Shown here: one piece after another, positions 1 to 7,119 of the stretch
Layout of the letters: every line of letters starts with the position of its first letter
Numbering within the stretch: the stretch's first letter is position 1
Origin: Candidatus Aminicenantota bacterium
GTDB lineage: Bacteria > Acidobacteriota > Aminicenantia > Aminicenantales > UBA8522
Length of the DNA: 15,343 nt
NCBI GenBank assembly: GCA_003524335.1
Contig: DQHV01000025.1
Coordinates: 3,409-18,751 of the forward strand
Direction: 5' to 3'
The notes under the pieces: generated by a model
Seen by the model: the letters and a program-made list of their open reading frames with translations, nothing else
Database searches by the model: none
Told to the model about the DNA's origin: nothing
Translations under genes and position numbers: made by a program

Positions 1-606
1 GCCTCTTTCCCCGAAGAAGGAGGCTGGGGTTCAGGCTTCTTTCACAATGACCCGGATCTCAAGGCGGACATCATCTATGTGAGGGACAGGGACAAGAGCT
101 ATGCTGAACTTTTTTCCTGTTATCCGGACAGGAATATTTTTATTTACGCCGGAGCCCTGGACAGGGGGGTGTTCATCCCCTTGAAGAAAAGCGGGTCTGG
201 GGTCGAATTGGGAGAGCCAGTGCAGCCCCCCGGCCGGACCAGGAACTCCATCGCAATCGTCGCTGACCCCGCCGAGATATTCTCGGCGTATTCTTCGGAG
301 TTCAGCGACTTCGTTCATCAGCTCTTCCGGGATAAAAGCTTGCTCGAAATGGACGGAAGGCGTTTGGAAGAGATGGGCATCCACTTTCAAGCCCAGGATG
401 ACCTGCGGCAGGCAGCTTTCTGTTTTGAGGCGGCCCTTCAGGTCGAAAACGATCCCGAGGTCCGGCGAAACCTTCTCAACCGTCTCATCCCTTGCTACCG
501 GAAGACGGGCCAGGCCGAAGCAGCCGGAAAGATCCTGGCTTTCATGGAGAAGGTTGATTTCAACGAGCGCCGCCTCTATGCGGTCTTCCCGGAGAGAGGA
601 TTTTGA
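1..606 (+). CDS. PMT-like (GT-C) membrane glycosyltransferase, C-terminal fragment with TPR-like tail
   Basis: The frame is open from the first base, so the 5' part (catalytic and membrane domains) lies outside the window and only about 201 residues remain. The fragment starts with a Gly/Phe-rich stretch (GWGSGFFHNDPDLK) followed by 'IIYVRD' and 'CYPDRNIFIY'. This resembles the soluble C-terminal region of bacterial dolichyl-phosphate-mannose-protein mannosyltransferase-like (GT39/GT-C) proteins, which often read 'N.PDL...IYARDLG..N..L...YPDR..Y'. The last 80 residues are helical and TPR-like: 'MGIHFQAQDDLRQAAFCFEAAL' is one repeat unit, followed by 'LIPCYRKTGQAEAAGKIL'. It ends 6 bp before the end of the convergent sulfatase-family gene. 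The family call rests on remembered motif similarity without the catalytic domain, so it is moderate; other membrane proteins with a TPR tail are possible. Confidence 0.55.
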   Translation, partial: ASFPEEGGWGSGFFHNDPDLKADIIYVRDRDKSYAELFSCYPDRNIFIYAGALDRGVFIPLKKSGSGVELGEPVQPPGRTRNSIAIVADPAEIFSAYSSEFSDFVHQLFRDKSLLEMDGRRLEEMGIHFQAQDDLRQAAFCFEAALQVENDPEVRRNLLNRLIPCYRKTGQAEAAGKILAFMEKVDFNERRLYAVFPERGF

Positions 607-612
607 AGGAAG

Positions 613-2100
613 CTACTTGATATAGCCGAGCGACTTCAATATCTCCAGGTCCTTCTGCGTCGGCCGGGTGTCTTCAACCGACTGGCTCTGCAGGGTCATC
701 CACTCCTGGAGATATTTCTCCAGTACACCCGCCCGAGCTTTCTCCACTTCGTACAGATTGTCCGTCTCATCCGGATCGGACTCGACATCGTATAGCTCAT
801 AGAGCATCCCAGGCTGCTGGAATGGGGTCCAGATCAGCTTCCAGCCGTCAAAGATCACCGACCGGAACCGGCCGGAGATATCATGGCGGACGCGGCGCTT
901 GATGAATTCGGGGTAAAAAGTATCGTCCGACTCAGAAAAGAGTGGCCTCGGAGCCGGCCTCCGGCCTTCCCAGTAGGGGATCAAAGATACTCCATCCACC
1001 TGGCTGAGATGGCCGGAGCTCACCTTGATTCCCAAAAGGTCCAGAGTCGTCGGGAGCACATCGATTAAGCTGACCCAGTCATCCACGCTACCCACAGAAT
1101 AAAGCTCATGCCTTCGAGGGATCCGGAAAACCAGGGGGACACGGAGCTGGGCGTTATAGACGTAATCGCCGTGTTCATAATAATAGTCATGCTCTCCCAG
1201 GCTTTCCCCATGATCGGCGGTCAGGATAGTGATTAGCTTATCACCAACTCGCCGCTCCATTTCAGCCAGAAGCTCAGAGATGGCCAAGTCGGTATACTTG
1301 ATTTCCGCAGCATAGAGTTTCCGGATATGCGCGTTGACAATTTCTCCCAAGTTATTCTGGAAGACAGCTCCTTCCTTGCCGATATCCTTGGGATAAGCCC
1401 AGCCGCCGATTTTGAGTTTGTTGTCGCCAAACTTCTTCTCGTATCGTCCTTGGTAATCCGGATCCAATTCCTGGATCATTGCCTCTGGAGGATAATACGG
1501 GACATGTGGGTCGATATAATGCACCCAAATAAAAAAGGGATCTTGGGTGTTGATATTCTCGAGATGCAAGAGGACGGATTTGGTGGTTTCCACAGCATCC
1601 CTCTTGTCAGACTCAAAATCATAATGGTCAAAGCCCCTAGATAGATTTCTGTCAGGAATCAGGTTGTGACTCGATACCACCGCCACTGTCTGATAATTAC
1701 TATTCTTAAGGACTTCCGTTAGGGTTATCATGTTCCCGGGAAGGACACTCCAGAGATTCCTAACCCTTGTTTTATGCGGATAGCATCCAGTGAGAAGTGA
1801 AGCCAAAGATTGTGTTGTCTTCGGAATAGGAGTTATGGCCCTTCTGAAATTGACCCCCGCTGAGACCAAACCGTCGATAGTTGGAGTGATTTTTTTATCA
1901 TACCCGTTGGCGCTGACGTGATCCATCCGGAGCGCATCGACGGTGATGAGCAGCACGCTGAGCCTGTTGCCCTTCGCCTTAAATTTGATATCTCTGGTAT
2001 ACTCAGCCCTTGGGGATTTAAAGAACCCAAAATAGATGACGGCCGCCAAGAGACAATACAAAGCACAACACAGCCCAACTGTAAGTCTCTGGCGTCGCAT
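613..2100 (-). CDS. Membrane-anchored sulfatase / phosphotransferase-family protein (alkaline phosphatase superfamily)
   Basis: A 495-residue protein with one N-terminal signal-anchor helix (about residues 7-27), so the enzyme domain should face the periplasm. Alkaline-phosphatase-superfamily motifs are in order: 'LITVDALRMDH' (residues 51-61, metal ligand Asp54), 'TTQSLASLLTG' (95-105), 'HYIDPHVPYYPP' (194-205), 'LTADHGESLGEH' (Asp296, His297) and 'HGDYVYNAQLRVPLVF' from His310. The nucleophile position, normally Cys/Ser matured to formylglycine in C-x-P-S-R, is Thr95, and the following Arg is Leu99. That is closer to divergent members and to LtaS-type phosphotransferases than to classical sulfatases. 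The tail 'LKSLGYIK' is familiar from sulfatase-family proteins of uncultured bacteria. The 5' two-thirds is visibly poorer in GC than its neighbours. There is no Shine-Dalgarno; the ATG was chosen because it keeps the anchor and follows a good promoter. Family is firm, substrate unknown. Confidence 0.85.
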   Translation of the reverse strand: MRRQRLTVGLCCALYCLLAAVIYFGFFKSPRAEYTRDIKFKAKGNRLSVLLITVDALRMDHVSANGYDKKITPTIDGLVSAGVNFRRAITPIPKTTQSLASLLTGCYPHKTRVRNLWSVLPGNMITLTEVLKNSNYQTVAVVSSHNLIPDRNLSRGFDHYDFESDKRDAVETTKSVLLHLENINTQDPFFIWVHYIDPHVPYYPPEAMIQELDPDYQGRYEKKFGDNKLKIGGWAYPKDIGKEGAVFQNNLGEIVNAHIRKLYAAEIKYTDLAISELLAEMERRVGDKLITILTADHGESLGEHDYYYEHGDYVYNAQLRVPLVFRIPRRHELYSVGSVDDWVSLIDVLPTTLDLLGIKVSSGHLSQVDGVSLIPYWEGRRPAPRPLFSESDDTFYPEFIKRRVRHDISGRFRSVIFDGWKLIWTPFQQPGMLYELYDVESDPDETDNLYEVEKARAGVLEKYLQEWMTLQSQSVEDTRPTQKDLEILKSLGYIK

Positions 2101-2120
2101 GTCTCGGACCCGGCACTTTT

Positions 2121-2149
2121 TTCATAGCAGAAACGCCGTCGAGGGTCAA
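2121..2149 (-). promoter_or_regulatory. Predicted sigma-70 promoter of the sulfatase-family gene
   Basis: On the minus strand a -35 box TTGACC (plus positions 2144-2149) is followed after exactly 17 bp by TATGAA (2121-2126), preceded by TG one base upstream as in an extended -10. Transcription would start near 2114, giving a leader of about 14 nt. It lies in the 97-bp divergent gap shared with the membrane-protein gene at 2198. Found by eye only. Confidence 0.5.
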
Positions 2150-2179
2150 TGAAAGACATCGTGTTTTCGTCTAAACCAT

Positions 2180-2187
2180 GATAATAT
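2180..2187 (+). promoter_or_regulatory. -10-like element GATAATAT just upstream of the gene at 2198
   Basis: GATAATAT (GATAAT matches TATAAT at 5 of 6) ends 10 bp before the ATG at 2198. No convincing -35 box lies 16-18 bp upstream. The element is preceded by AAACC and two more bases; the same AAACC-GATAATAT arrangement occurs upstream of the PAP2 gene at 4955. Transcription from here would leave only about 5 nt of leader. Confidence 0.3.
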
Positions 2188-2197
2188 AGTCAGAAAG

Positions 2198-3667
2198 ATG
2201 GAGCGACCGAAGGGAAGGCTCGTCCTGGCCGCCCTTTCTTGTTGCCTGGCGGCCCTTCCTTTTCTTGTAGTCAAATTCCCCCCGATAACCGACCTGCCCC
2301 AGCATGCGGCCCAGGTTGGTCTTTTCGGAGAAGCCATCAACCAGCCCGATTCTCCCTACAGAATCCAATGGATGACCCCGTACAGTCTAGTCTATACGGT
2401 GCTCGGAGCGAGCTGGCTTGTCTTTGGCCCCGAGAATGCGGGCCGCATCGGGATGCTCATCATCGCGCTGCTCTGGATCGCCATGCTCCATCTCCTGGCC
2501 GCCCGGCTGAAACGGCCGGCCCTTGCCGCATCGCTCGCTTCAATTCTGTTCTTCGGTCACATCCTGTACTGGGGATTCTATCAGTTCGCCTTCGGCTGGC
2601 CGCTTTTCATCGGCTATCTTCTGCTCCTCCGGGCTGACTTCCGGAACCGCTGGAAAGAAGCCCTGACATTTTCCGGAGCCTGGATCATCCTTTACTTCAC
2701 CCATATCCTCTGGTTTTTTGTGGCCGTCGCCTGGCTGGGGGTGACGCACCTTTTCATCCGGCGGGATATCAAGAGGCTCTTCCTGCGGGCCCTGGGTACC
2801 GTCCCTCTTTTCGCCCTGGCCGCCGCCTGGTATCCGAACCTGGCGGCCTACGGCTTCAAGTCTCAGACGGTCTGGGCCACCGTTCCGTTCGAGAGGCTCC
2901 TCCCGACCTGGCTCGCCGACGCTTCTTTCGGAGGGCTTAAAGGCGCCCTGGAGCCCGTCTTTTTCGGCCTAATCGTCATCTGGGTCCTCCTGGCCTGGCT
3001 TCCAAACCGCAAGGGTTTCCTGGCCAGGACCGACAAGAGCCTCCTTCTTCTCAGCGCTCTCTTCTTCATCTTGGCGCTCGTTCTTCCGGATAAGCACACA
3101 AATACGATCCGGTTCTGTCAGCGGTGGGTACCGCCGGGGCTGGCGTTACTGCTGCTCGGCCTGCCCGAGATCAAGGTCCGCAAGAGCGCTCTCACCGCCG
3201 CCGTGTTCGCCTCGCTCCTCGCCTTTTTCGCCCTCACCTCGCTCAACTGGATGGCCTTTGAGAGAAGCGAGCTCTCCGGTCTGGGCGAATCGCTGGAGGC
3301 GCTTCCCCAAGGGCCCCGCCTCATCGGCCTGAGCTATATGAAGGAAAGCACGATCGTCCGCGGCCGGCCGTTCATCCAGGTTTTCTCCTACGCCCAGGTC
3401 TATCGGGGAGGGGAGCTGAACTTCTCCTTCGCAGATTTTGGGCCGAGCCTAGTTCTATACCGGACGCCCCGCCAGCTGGCCTGGACGTCGGGGCTGGAAT
3501 GGTTTCCTGAGCGAGCCAAGAAGAGCGATTTATTGTCTTTTGACTACGCACTGGTCAGCGGAGACGACGGGCTTCACGAGGCCATTCGGCGAGACCGAAC
3601 CTTCGACGCAGTTACCTCTGCCGGCCGCTGGCGGCTGTACAAAACCGTTCGCAACATCCAAGAATGA
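2198..3667 (+). CDS. Polytopic membrane protein, GT-C glycosyltransferase-like
   Basis: A 489-residue integral membrane protein with roughly ten hydrophobic segments: residues 9-25, then a cluster from about 60 to 230, more between 250 and 300, and a last one near 325-350. A hydrophilic C-terminal region of about 130 residues follows. Right after the first helix comes 'PPITDLPQHAAQ' (residues 28-39), with Asp32 and His36 in what would be the first external loop. Acidic residues at that place are typical of GT-C-fold glycosyltransferases that use polyprenyl-phosphate sugars, and many unnamed bacterial membrane proteins share this 'D.P.H' loop. I do not recognise a characterised homologue, so the catalytic role is inferred from topology and from GT-C neighbours. 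The start has only a weak AGAAAG ribosome site. It is divergent from the sulfatase-family gene and convergent, with a 22-bp gap, with the PAP2 gene. Confidence 0.7.
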   Translation: MERPKGRLVLAALSCCLAALPFLVVKFPPITDLPQHAAQVGLFGEAINQPDSPYRIQWMTPYSLVYTVLGASWLVFGPENAGRIGMLIIALLWIAMLHLLAARLKRPALAASLASILFFGHILYWGFYQFAFGWPLFIGYLLLLRADFRNRWKEALTFSGAWIILYFTHILWFFVAVAWLGVTHLFIRRDIKRLFLRALGTVPLFALAAAWYPNLAAYGFKSQTVWATVPFERLLPTWLADASFGGLKGALEPVFFGLIVIWVLLAWLPNRKGFLARTDKSLLLLSALFFILALVLPDKHTNTIRFCQRWVPPGLALLLLGLPEIKVRKSALTAAVFASLLAFFALTSLNWMAFERSELSGLGESLEALPQGPRLIGLSYMKESTIVRGRPFIQVFSYAQVYRGGELNFSFADFGPSLVLYRTPRQLAWTSGLEWFPERAKKSDLLSFDYALVSGDDGLHEAIRRDRTFDAVTSAGRWRLYKTVRNIQE

Positions 3668-3689
3668 CAGGAGACGGTCCGGTCTAGGC

Positions 3690-4955
3690 TTAGGGAATCT
3701 TCTTGTTCAGCCAATCCTGGGACATCTTGATCCCGGTCTCGGCTCTCTGTCTCTCCTCCTCGGTCCGGGCGATGGCCAGGCACTTTTCGAAATAGGGAAT
3801 CGCCCGGTCGAAGCCGCGCTTCAAGAAATGGTGGCTGCCCAGGTAGTACTGGACCTGGAAGTTCGTCGCGTAGTCCGCTTCGTGGCGGAAGAAATCCGCG
3901 TAGCGGGGCACATAGAGGCCGTAGGCTGTCGCGTTGTGGAGGAATTGGTCCCTGTTATAGGAACCGATAACGATCCCGGCCAGGAGGATCAGTAGCCCGC
4001 CGACAAGCGCCCTGACCAGATTCTTGGGAATGACCGCTGCCTCGGGTTTTTCGGCGGGTTTGGCGCTTTCCGCCGGGGCATCCTTCCTGGTCAGGACGAG
4101 GGCCGCCCAATAGCAAAAACCGGCCAGGACAAAACCCGCCAGGACATCGGTGACATAGTGGTCGCCGGTGTAGATGATGGCAAACTGCATGAGGAACGCA
4201 TAGAGGTAGAACGGCCAGGCCTTGGAGCGGTAGACTCTCCAGAGGACCAGGGCGCAGAGAAATGGGAAGGCGGCGTGGAGCGAGGGCATGGCGGCGACGG
4301 GATTGGTGTCGAACCCCGAGCTGATATCCGGGATGGCCAGGTTGTAGATGATCGCGTTGAAGCGGATAATCCGGGGCAGCAGACCGAAGACAGTCGACGC
4401 CATCCAGGGAGGGACGGTGGGCACGGCGAAATATCCCAGGAGCCCGAGGAAGATGGTGAGGTAGAAGGAGACCTTGAAGAACCGGAAGAAACGCGGCCTG
4501 TACAGCCAGATGATGAACCCGACCATAAGAAAGGCGACGAAGTGGCTGCCGTGGGCCACGGTGATGAACTTTTCGAACCAGCCGAACCCGGAGGTAGAGT
4601 GGGAGCGGAGGAACAGGTCCTGCAGCATGAGGGAGGGGACGCCGCCGAACAGGAACTGTTCGATCCGGATCACGTACAGCGTATGCACCGGCAGGCCGAG
4701 CCGGCAGGTGGCGATGTAGATGCTCCCCCGGAAGCTATCAAAAAGATAGATGAAGCCGATGAAGACGAACCAGTCCCGGAGGAAGATCTTGACCTTCCCC
4801 AGGGCCGTCACAGCCAGGATAACCAGCAGGATGATCAGGATCTTGGGCACAAAGAAAAACCGCTTGGACAGGATCAAGATGAGGATGGGGACGGCCAACA
4901 GGGCGACGACCAAGAGGACCGGGGACTTTCGGGGGGAAAGCCTGTCTTTGAACAT
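3690..4955 (-). CDS. PAP2 / AUR1-like (inositol phosphorylceramide synthase-type) membrane protein with TPR-like tail
   Basis: A 421-residue polytopic membrane protein. PAP2 superfamily motifs are clear: 'VPTVPPWM' (residues 178-185, the PT.PPW hallmark of AUR1/IPC-synthase-like members), 'MPSLHAAF' (223-230, catalytic His227) and 'GDHYVTDV' (264-271, His266 and Asp270). Such enzymes move or hydrolyse phosphate head groups on lipids through a phospho-His intermediate. After the core come an Ala/Pro/Lys-rich linker (about 292-308), one more helix (about 313-332) and a soluble tail. The tail segment 'QVQYYLGSHHFLKRGFDRAIPYFEKCL' (written in two halves, residues 367-379 and 380-393) looks like one TPR unit. 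The tail is unusual for PAP2 proteins and echoes the TPR tails of the neighbouring glycosyltransferases. The ATG at 4955 lacks a Shine-Dalgarno but sits about 5 nt after a predicted transcription start. The substrate cannot be told. Confidence 0.87.
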   Translation of the reverse strand: MFKDRLSPRKSPVLLVVALLAVPILILILSKRFFFVPKILIILLVILAVTALGKVKIFLRDWFVFIGFIYLFDSFRGSIYIATCRLGLPVHTLYVIRIEQFLFGGVPSLMLQDLFLRSHSTSGFGWFEKFITVAHGSHFVAFLMVGFIIWLYRPRFFRFFKVSFYLTIFLGLLGYFAVPTVPPWMASTVFGLLPRIIRFNAIIYNLAIPDISSGFDTNPVAAMPSLHAAFPFLCALVLWRVYRSKAWPFYLYAFLMQFAIIYTGDHYVTDVLAGFVLAGFCYWAALVLTRKDAPAESAKPAEKPEAAVIPKNLVRALVGGLLILLAGIVIGSYNRDQFLHNATAYGLYVPRYADFFRHEADYATNFQVQYYLGSHHFLKRGFDRAIPYFEKCLAIARTEEERQRAETGIKMSQDWLNKKIP

Positions 4956-4966
4956 TCGAGGCAGGA

Positions 4967-4995
4967 ATATTATCGGTTTGGCGGGGTCAAGTCAA
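4967..4995 (-). promoter_or_regulatory. Predicted sigma-70 promoter of the PAP2 gene
   Basis: On the minus strand TTGACT (plus 4990-4995; 5 of 6 to TTGACA) stands 17 bp before TAATAT (4967-4972), or 15 bp before the overlapping GATAAT (4969-4974). The predicted start near 4960 gives a leader of about 5 nt before the ATG at 4955. Confidence 0.45.
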
Positions 4996-5012
4996 ATTCC
5001 TGGGCCGGTCGG

Positions 5013-5040
5013 AGGTCTTGAAAAAAAAGAGCCAAGACCT
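5013..5040. repeat. 8-bp inverted repeat overlapping the promoter of the gene at 5053 (operator candidate)
   Basis: Perfect arms AGGTCTTG (5013-5020) and CAAGACCT (5033-5040) are separated by 12 bp that are mostly adenines. The left arm overlaps the -35 box and the right arm abuts the -10 box of the plus-strand promoter, where a repressor dimer would bind. Arm centres are 20 bp apart, two helical turns. If the promoter is correctly placed the repeat is upstream of the transcript, so it is a DNA site rather than an mRNA hairpin. Confidence 0.5.
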
Positions 5041-5046
5041 TAACAT
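5018..5046 (+). promoter_or_regulatory. Predicted sigma-70 promoter giving a (near-)leaderless transcript
   Basis: TTGAAA (5018-5023; 5 of 6) and TAACAT (5041-5046; 4 of 6) are spaced by exactly 17 bp. A start 7 bp downstream would fall at 5053, the A of the ATG. No Shine-Dalgarno precedes that ATG (the bases are ACCCCC), which agrees with leaderless initiation. Prediction by eye. Confidence 0.42.
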
Positions 5047-5052
5047 ACCCCC

Positions 5053-7119
5053 ATGCAAAAAAAGGACCTCCTCTATGTAGCCATCCTGGCCGTCATCGTA
5101 TTCGGCCTGTACTGGAAGACATTTGACTACGACCTCATCTGGGACGATGAGATCTTCTTCAAGCACAACCTCCTCTTCATCGAGCATCAGCCCTTGACCT
5201 CGGCTTTCAAGTACGGCTATTTCAGCGAACAGCTCGGTGTCCAGGGACAGGACCACTACTACCGGCCCCTTCTGACGCTCTCCTTCCTCCTGGAGAACGA
5301 GCTCTGGGGGATCCGGAACATCACCCTGCGCCTGACCAACCTGCTGATCTTCCTCCTCTCCCTTATTTTCTTGTTCGCCTTCCTGAAGGCCCATTCCGAC
5401 AAAGCCTATCTGCCGGAGATCACCACGCTCCTGTTCGCCCTCTATCCCCTGAACTGCGAGAACATCGTCTGGGTCGTCGGCCGGGGAGACCTCTTCCTTC
5501 TCCTCTGGGGGAGCCTCGCCTTCCTCTTCTTCGAGCTCTTCCTGAAAAAGGGCCGGCCGCTCTACCTGGTGGGGTCTTCGTTCTTCTTTTTGCTCGGCGT
5601 CTTTTCCAAGGAAACCTTCATCCTCTTCCTTCCCCTGCTCTTCCTCTACGAAAAGATCCGCCGCCGGAGGATCACCTGGCCCTATCATCTCGCCAACGCC
5701 TCCATCATCCTGCTCTTTTTCTTCATCAAGAACCTCGTCCTCGGGATCAAGAACATCAAGATGGTTTATCTGCCAAATTCGCTCGAGAACGCAAAGGCGG
5801 CGCTGGGGACTCTGGGCTATTACCTCCGGACCATGATCTTCCCTCTCCGCTATGACATGTTTCTCCCCGTCACCGATATGAACCGAGTCATCTTTCTCGC
5901 TTTCGGCCTGCTGGCGCTGGTGTTCATCGTCTGGCTGGTGATCTGGGCCAAGAAGGACAGGGACATGGCCCTGCCGGCGTCGCTCTTTCTCATCTTCTGG
6001 CTGGGGCACATCCCTCTTATCTATGCCAGCATATTCCCCTATCAAATCTATTCCCGCTACATGATGGTCTCCGGCCTCGGCCTGGTCTGGCTCCTGGCTC
6101 ACTTCCTGATGCGGATCAAAGAGAGGCCCCGTTTCGGGTTCGTCTTTCTTGTCCTCATCCTCTTTATCCCTTCGATCGTCCTCAACGCCGGCGCTTACAA
6201 GAACAGCACAGTCTTCTGGCAAAGGGCCATGAAGTCTTCATCCGAAGACGCCTATGTCCTCTTCCAGGCGGCCAAGACGGCCATCGAGAACAAGGACTAT
6301 CTTTCGGCCGAGATATCTTTGAACAAGTCTCTTAGTGTCAGCATGAAGCGGGAGACGGCCATCCTGGTGAGCATGCTGTACGCGGATGTCGAGATGATGA
6401 GGGCGGATTATCCCGGCGTGCTCCGCTGGATGGCCAGCGTCGAGGAATTCGAGAAATCGCCGGAAATCAGGATCGCCCCCTTCATCAGCTACCAAATCAA
6501 CTCCAAGAAGGCCCGGGTCTTAGTCTCCCAGGGAGATATCGGGGCGGCGGAGAAACTGCTTCTGGAGAATATCGCCGGCTACAGCACGGTCAAGGAAGCC
6601 TATTCCGACCTCTACAACATGTATGTCAGCCACGGTCTGTGGCCGGAGGCGGCCAAGCTCGAGGAGACGATGAAGAGCATTTTCCCGACTTTTTTTGCCG
6701 CCGTAGACACGCCCAAAATGCGGCAGGAGTTCGAGACGCTCCCCTTCGATAAGAAGATGACTTTCTACATCCAGAACAGGAATTTCGCCGCGGCTATCGC
6801 CCTGGTCAGGACGCTCCCCAGCCTCGACATCGACCACCAGTTCCTGCTGGCCAAGCTCTCCTTTTATGAAGGGAAAGCCGAGGAGGGAGACAAGGTCATC
6901 CAGGAGATCCTTGACCAGAATCCGGGGAGCTTCGAAATCCTAAACAAGGCAGGCTTCTTCTATCTTTATAACCTGATCCGGGTAAAGGCGGCAATCGGCT
7001 ATTTCGAGCAGGCCCTCGCCCTAAACCCCTCCCAGCCGGAGATCATCGTCCTCACCGGCCGTCTTAAGAGAGAGTATGTAGAGAAGATCAAGGACGTCTG
7101 GGCAGAAGGCCCTCACTGA
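5053..7119 (+). CDS. TMTC/GT39-like polytopic glycosyltransferase with C-terminal TPR domain (copy 1)
   Basis: A 688-residue protein with a membrane half (helices from residue 7 to about 385) and a soluble helical half. The GT-C signature is visible: 'WDD' (residues 30-32) in the first external loop, the likely catalytic acid site; 'YYRPLLTLS' (69-77); 'ELWGIRN' (83-89); 'ENIVWVVGRGDLF' (136-148); and 'FSKETF' (184-189). This series matches bacterial relatives of the eukaryotic TMTC O-mannosyltransferases and GT39 enzymes, which use polyprenyl-phosphate-linked sugars. From about residue 395 there are TPR-like helix pairs ('AKTAIENKDYLSAEISLNKSL', split at the second Ala; 'AAIGYFEQALALNPSQPEI' at the end), which may bind acceptor proteins. 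It overlaps the homologous convergent gene by 7 bp at the 3' end. There is no Shine-Dalgarno. Fold is confident; sugar donor and acceptor are unknown. Confidence 0.85.
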   Translation: MQKKDLLYVAILAVIVFGLYWKTFDYDLIWDDEIFFKHNLLFIEHQPLTSAFKYGYFSEQLGVQGQDHYYRPLLTLSFLLENELWGIRNITLRLTNLLIFLLSLIFLFAFLKAHSDKAYLPEITTLLFALYPLNCENIVWVVGRGDLFLLLWGSLAFLFFELFLKKGRPLYLVGSSFFFLLGVFSKETFILFLPLLFLYEKIRRRRITWPYHLANASIILLFFFIKNLVLGIKNIKMVYLPNSLENAKAALGTLGYYLRTMIFPLRYDMFLPVTDMNRVIFLAFGLLALVFIVWLVIWAKKDRDMALPASLFLIFWLGHIPLIYASIFPYQIYSRYMMVSGLGLVWLLAHFLMRIKERPRFGFVFLVLILFIPSIVLNAGAYKNSTVFWQRAMKSSSEDAYVLFQAAKTAIENKDYLSAEISLNKSLSVSMKRETAILVSMLYADVEMMRADYPGVLRWMASVEEFEKSPEIRIAPFISYQINSKKARVLVSQGDIGAAEKLLLENIAGYSTVKEAYSDLYNMYVSHGLWPEAAKLEETMKSIFPTFFAAVDTPKMRQEFETLPFDKKMTFYIQNRNFAAAIALVRTLPSLDIDHQFLLAKLSFYEGKAEEGDKVIQEILDQNPGSFEILNKAGFFYLYNLIRVKAAIGYFEQALALNPSQPEIIVLTGRLKREYVEKIKDVWAEGPH

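Noticed and set aside
3668..3689. Small hairpin AGAC...GTCT between convergent genes as a bidirectional terminator
   Set aside because: Only a 4-bp stem and no T-run on either side.
4158..5021. 287-codon open frame antisense to the PAP2 gene
   Set aside because: Same charged low-complexity pattern; the sense frame carries all PAP2 motifs.
4987..6222. 411-codon open frame antisense to the copy-1 glycosyltransferase
   Set aside because: Composition is dominated by D/E/Q/G with no domain or motif, typical of the reverse frame of a hydrophobic, GC-biased gene; the sense frame has conserved motifs.
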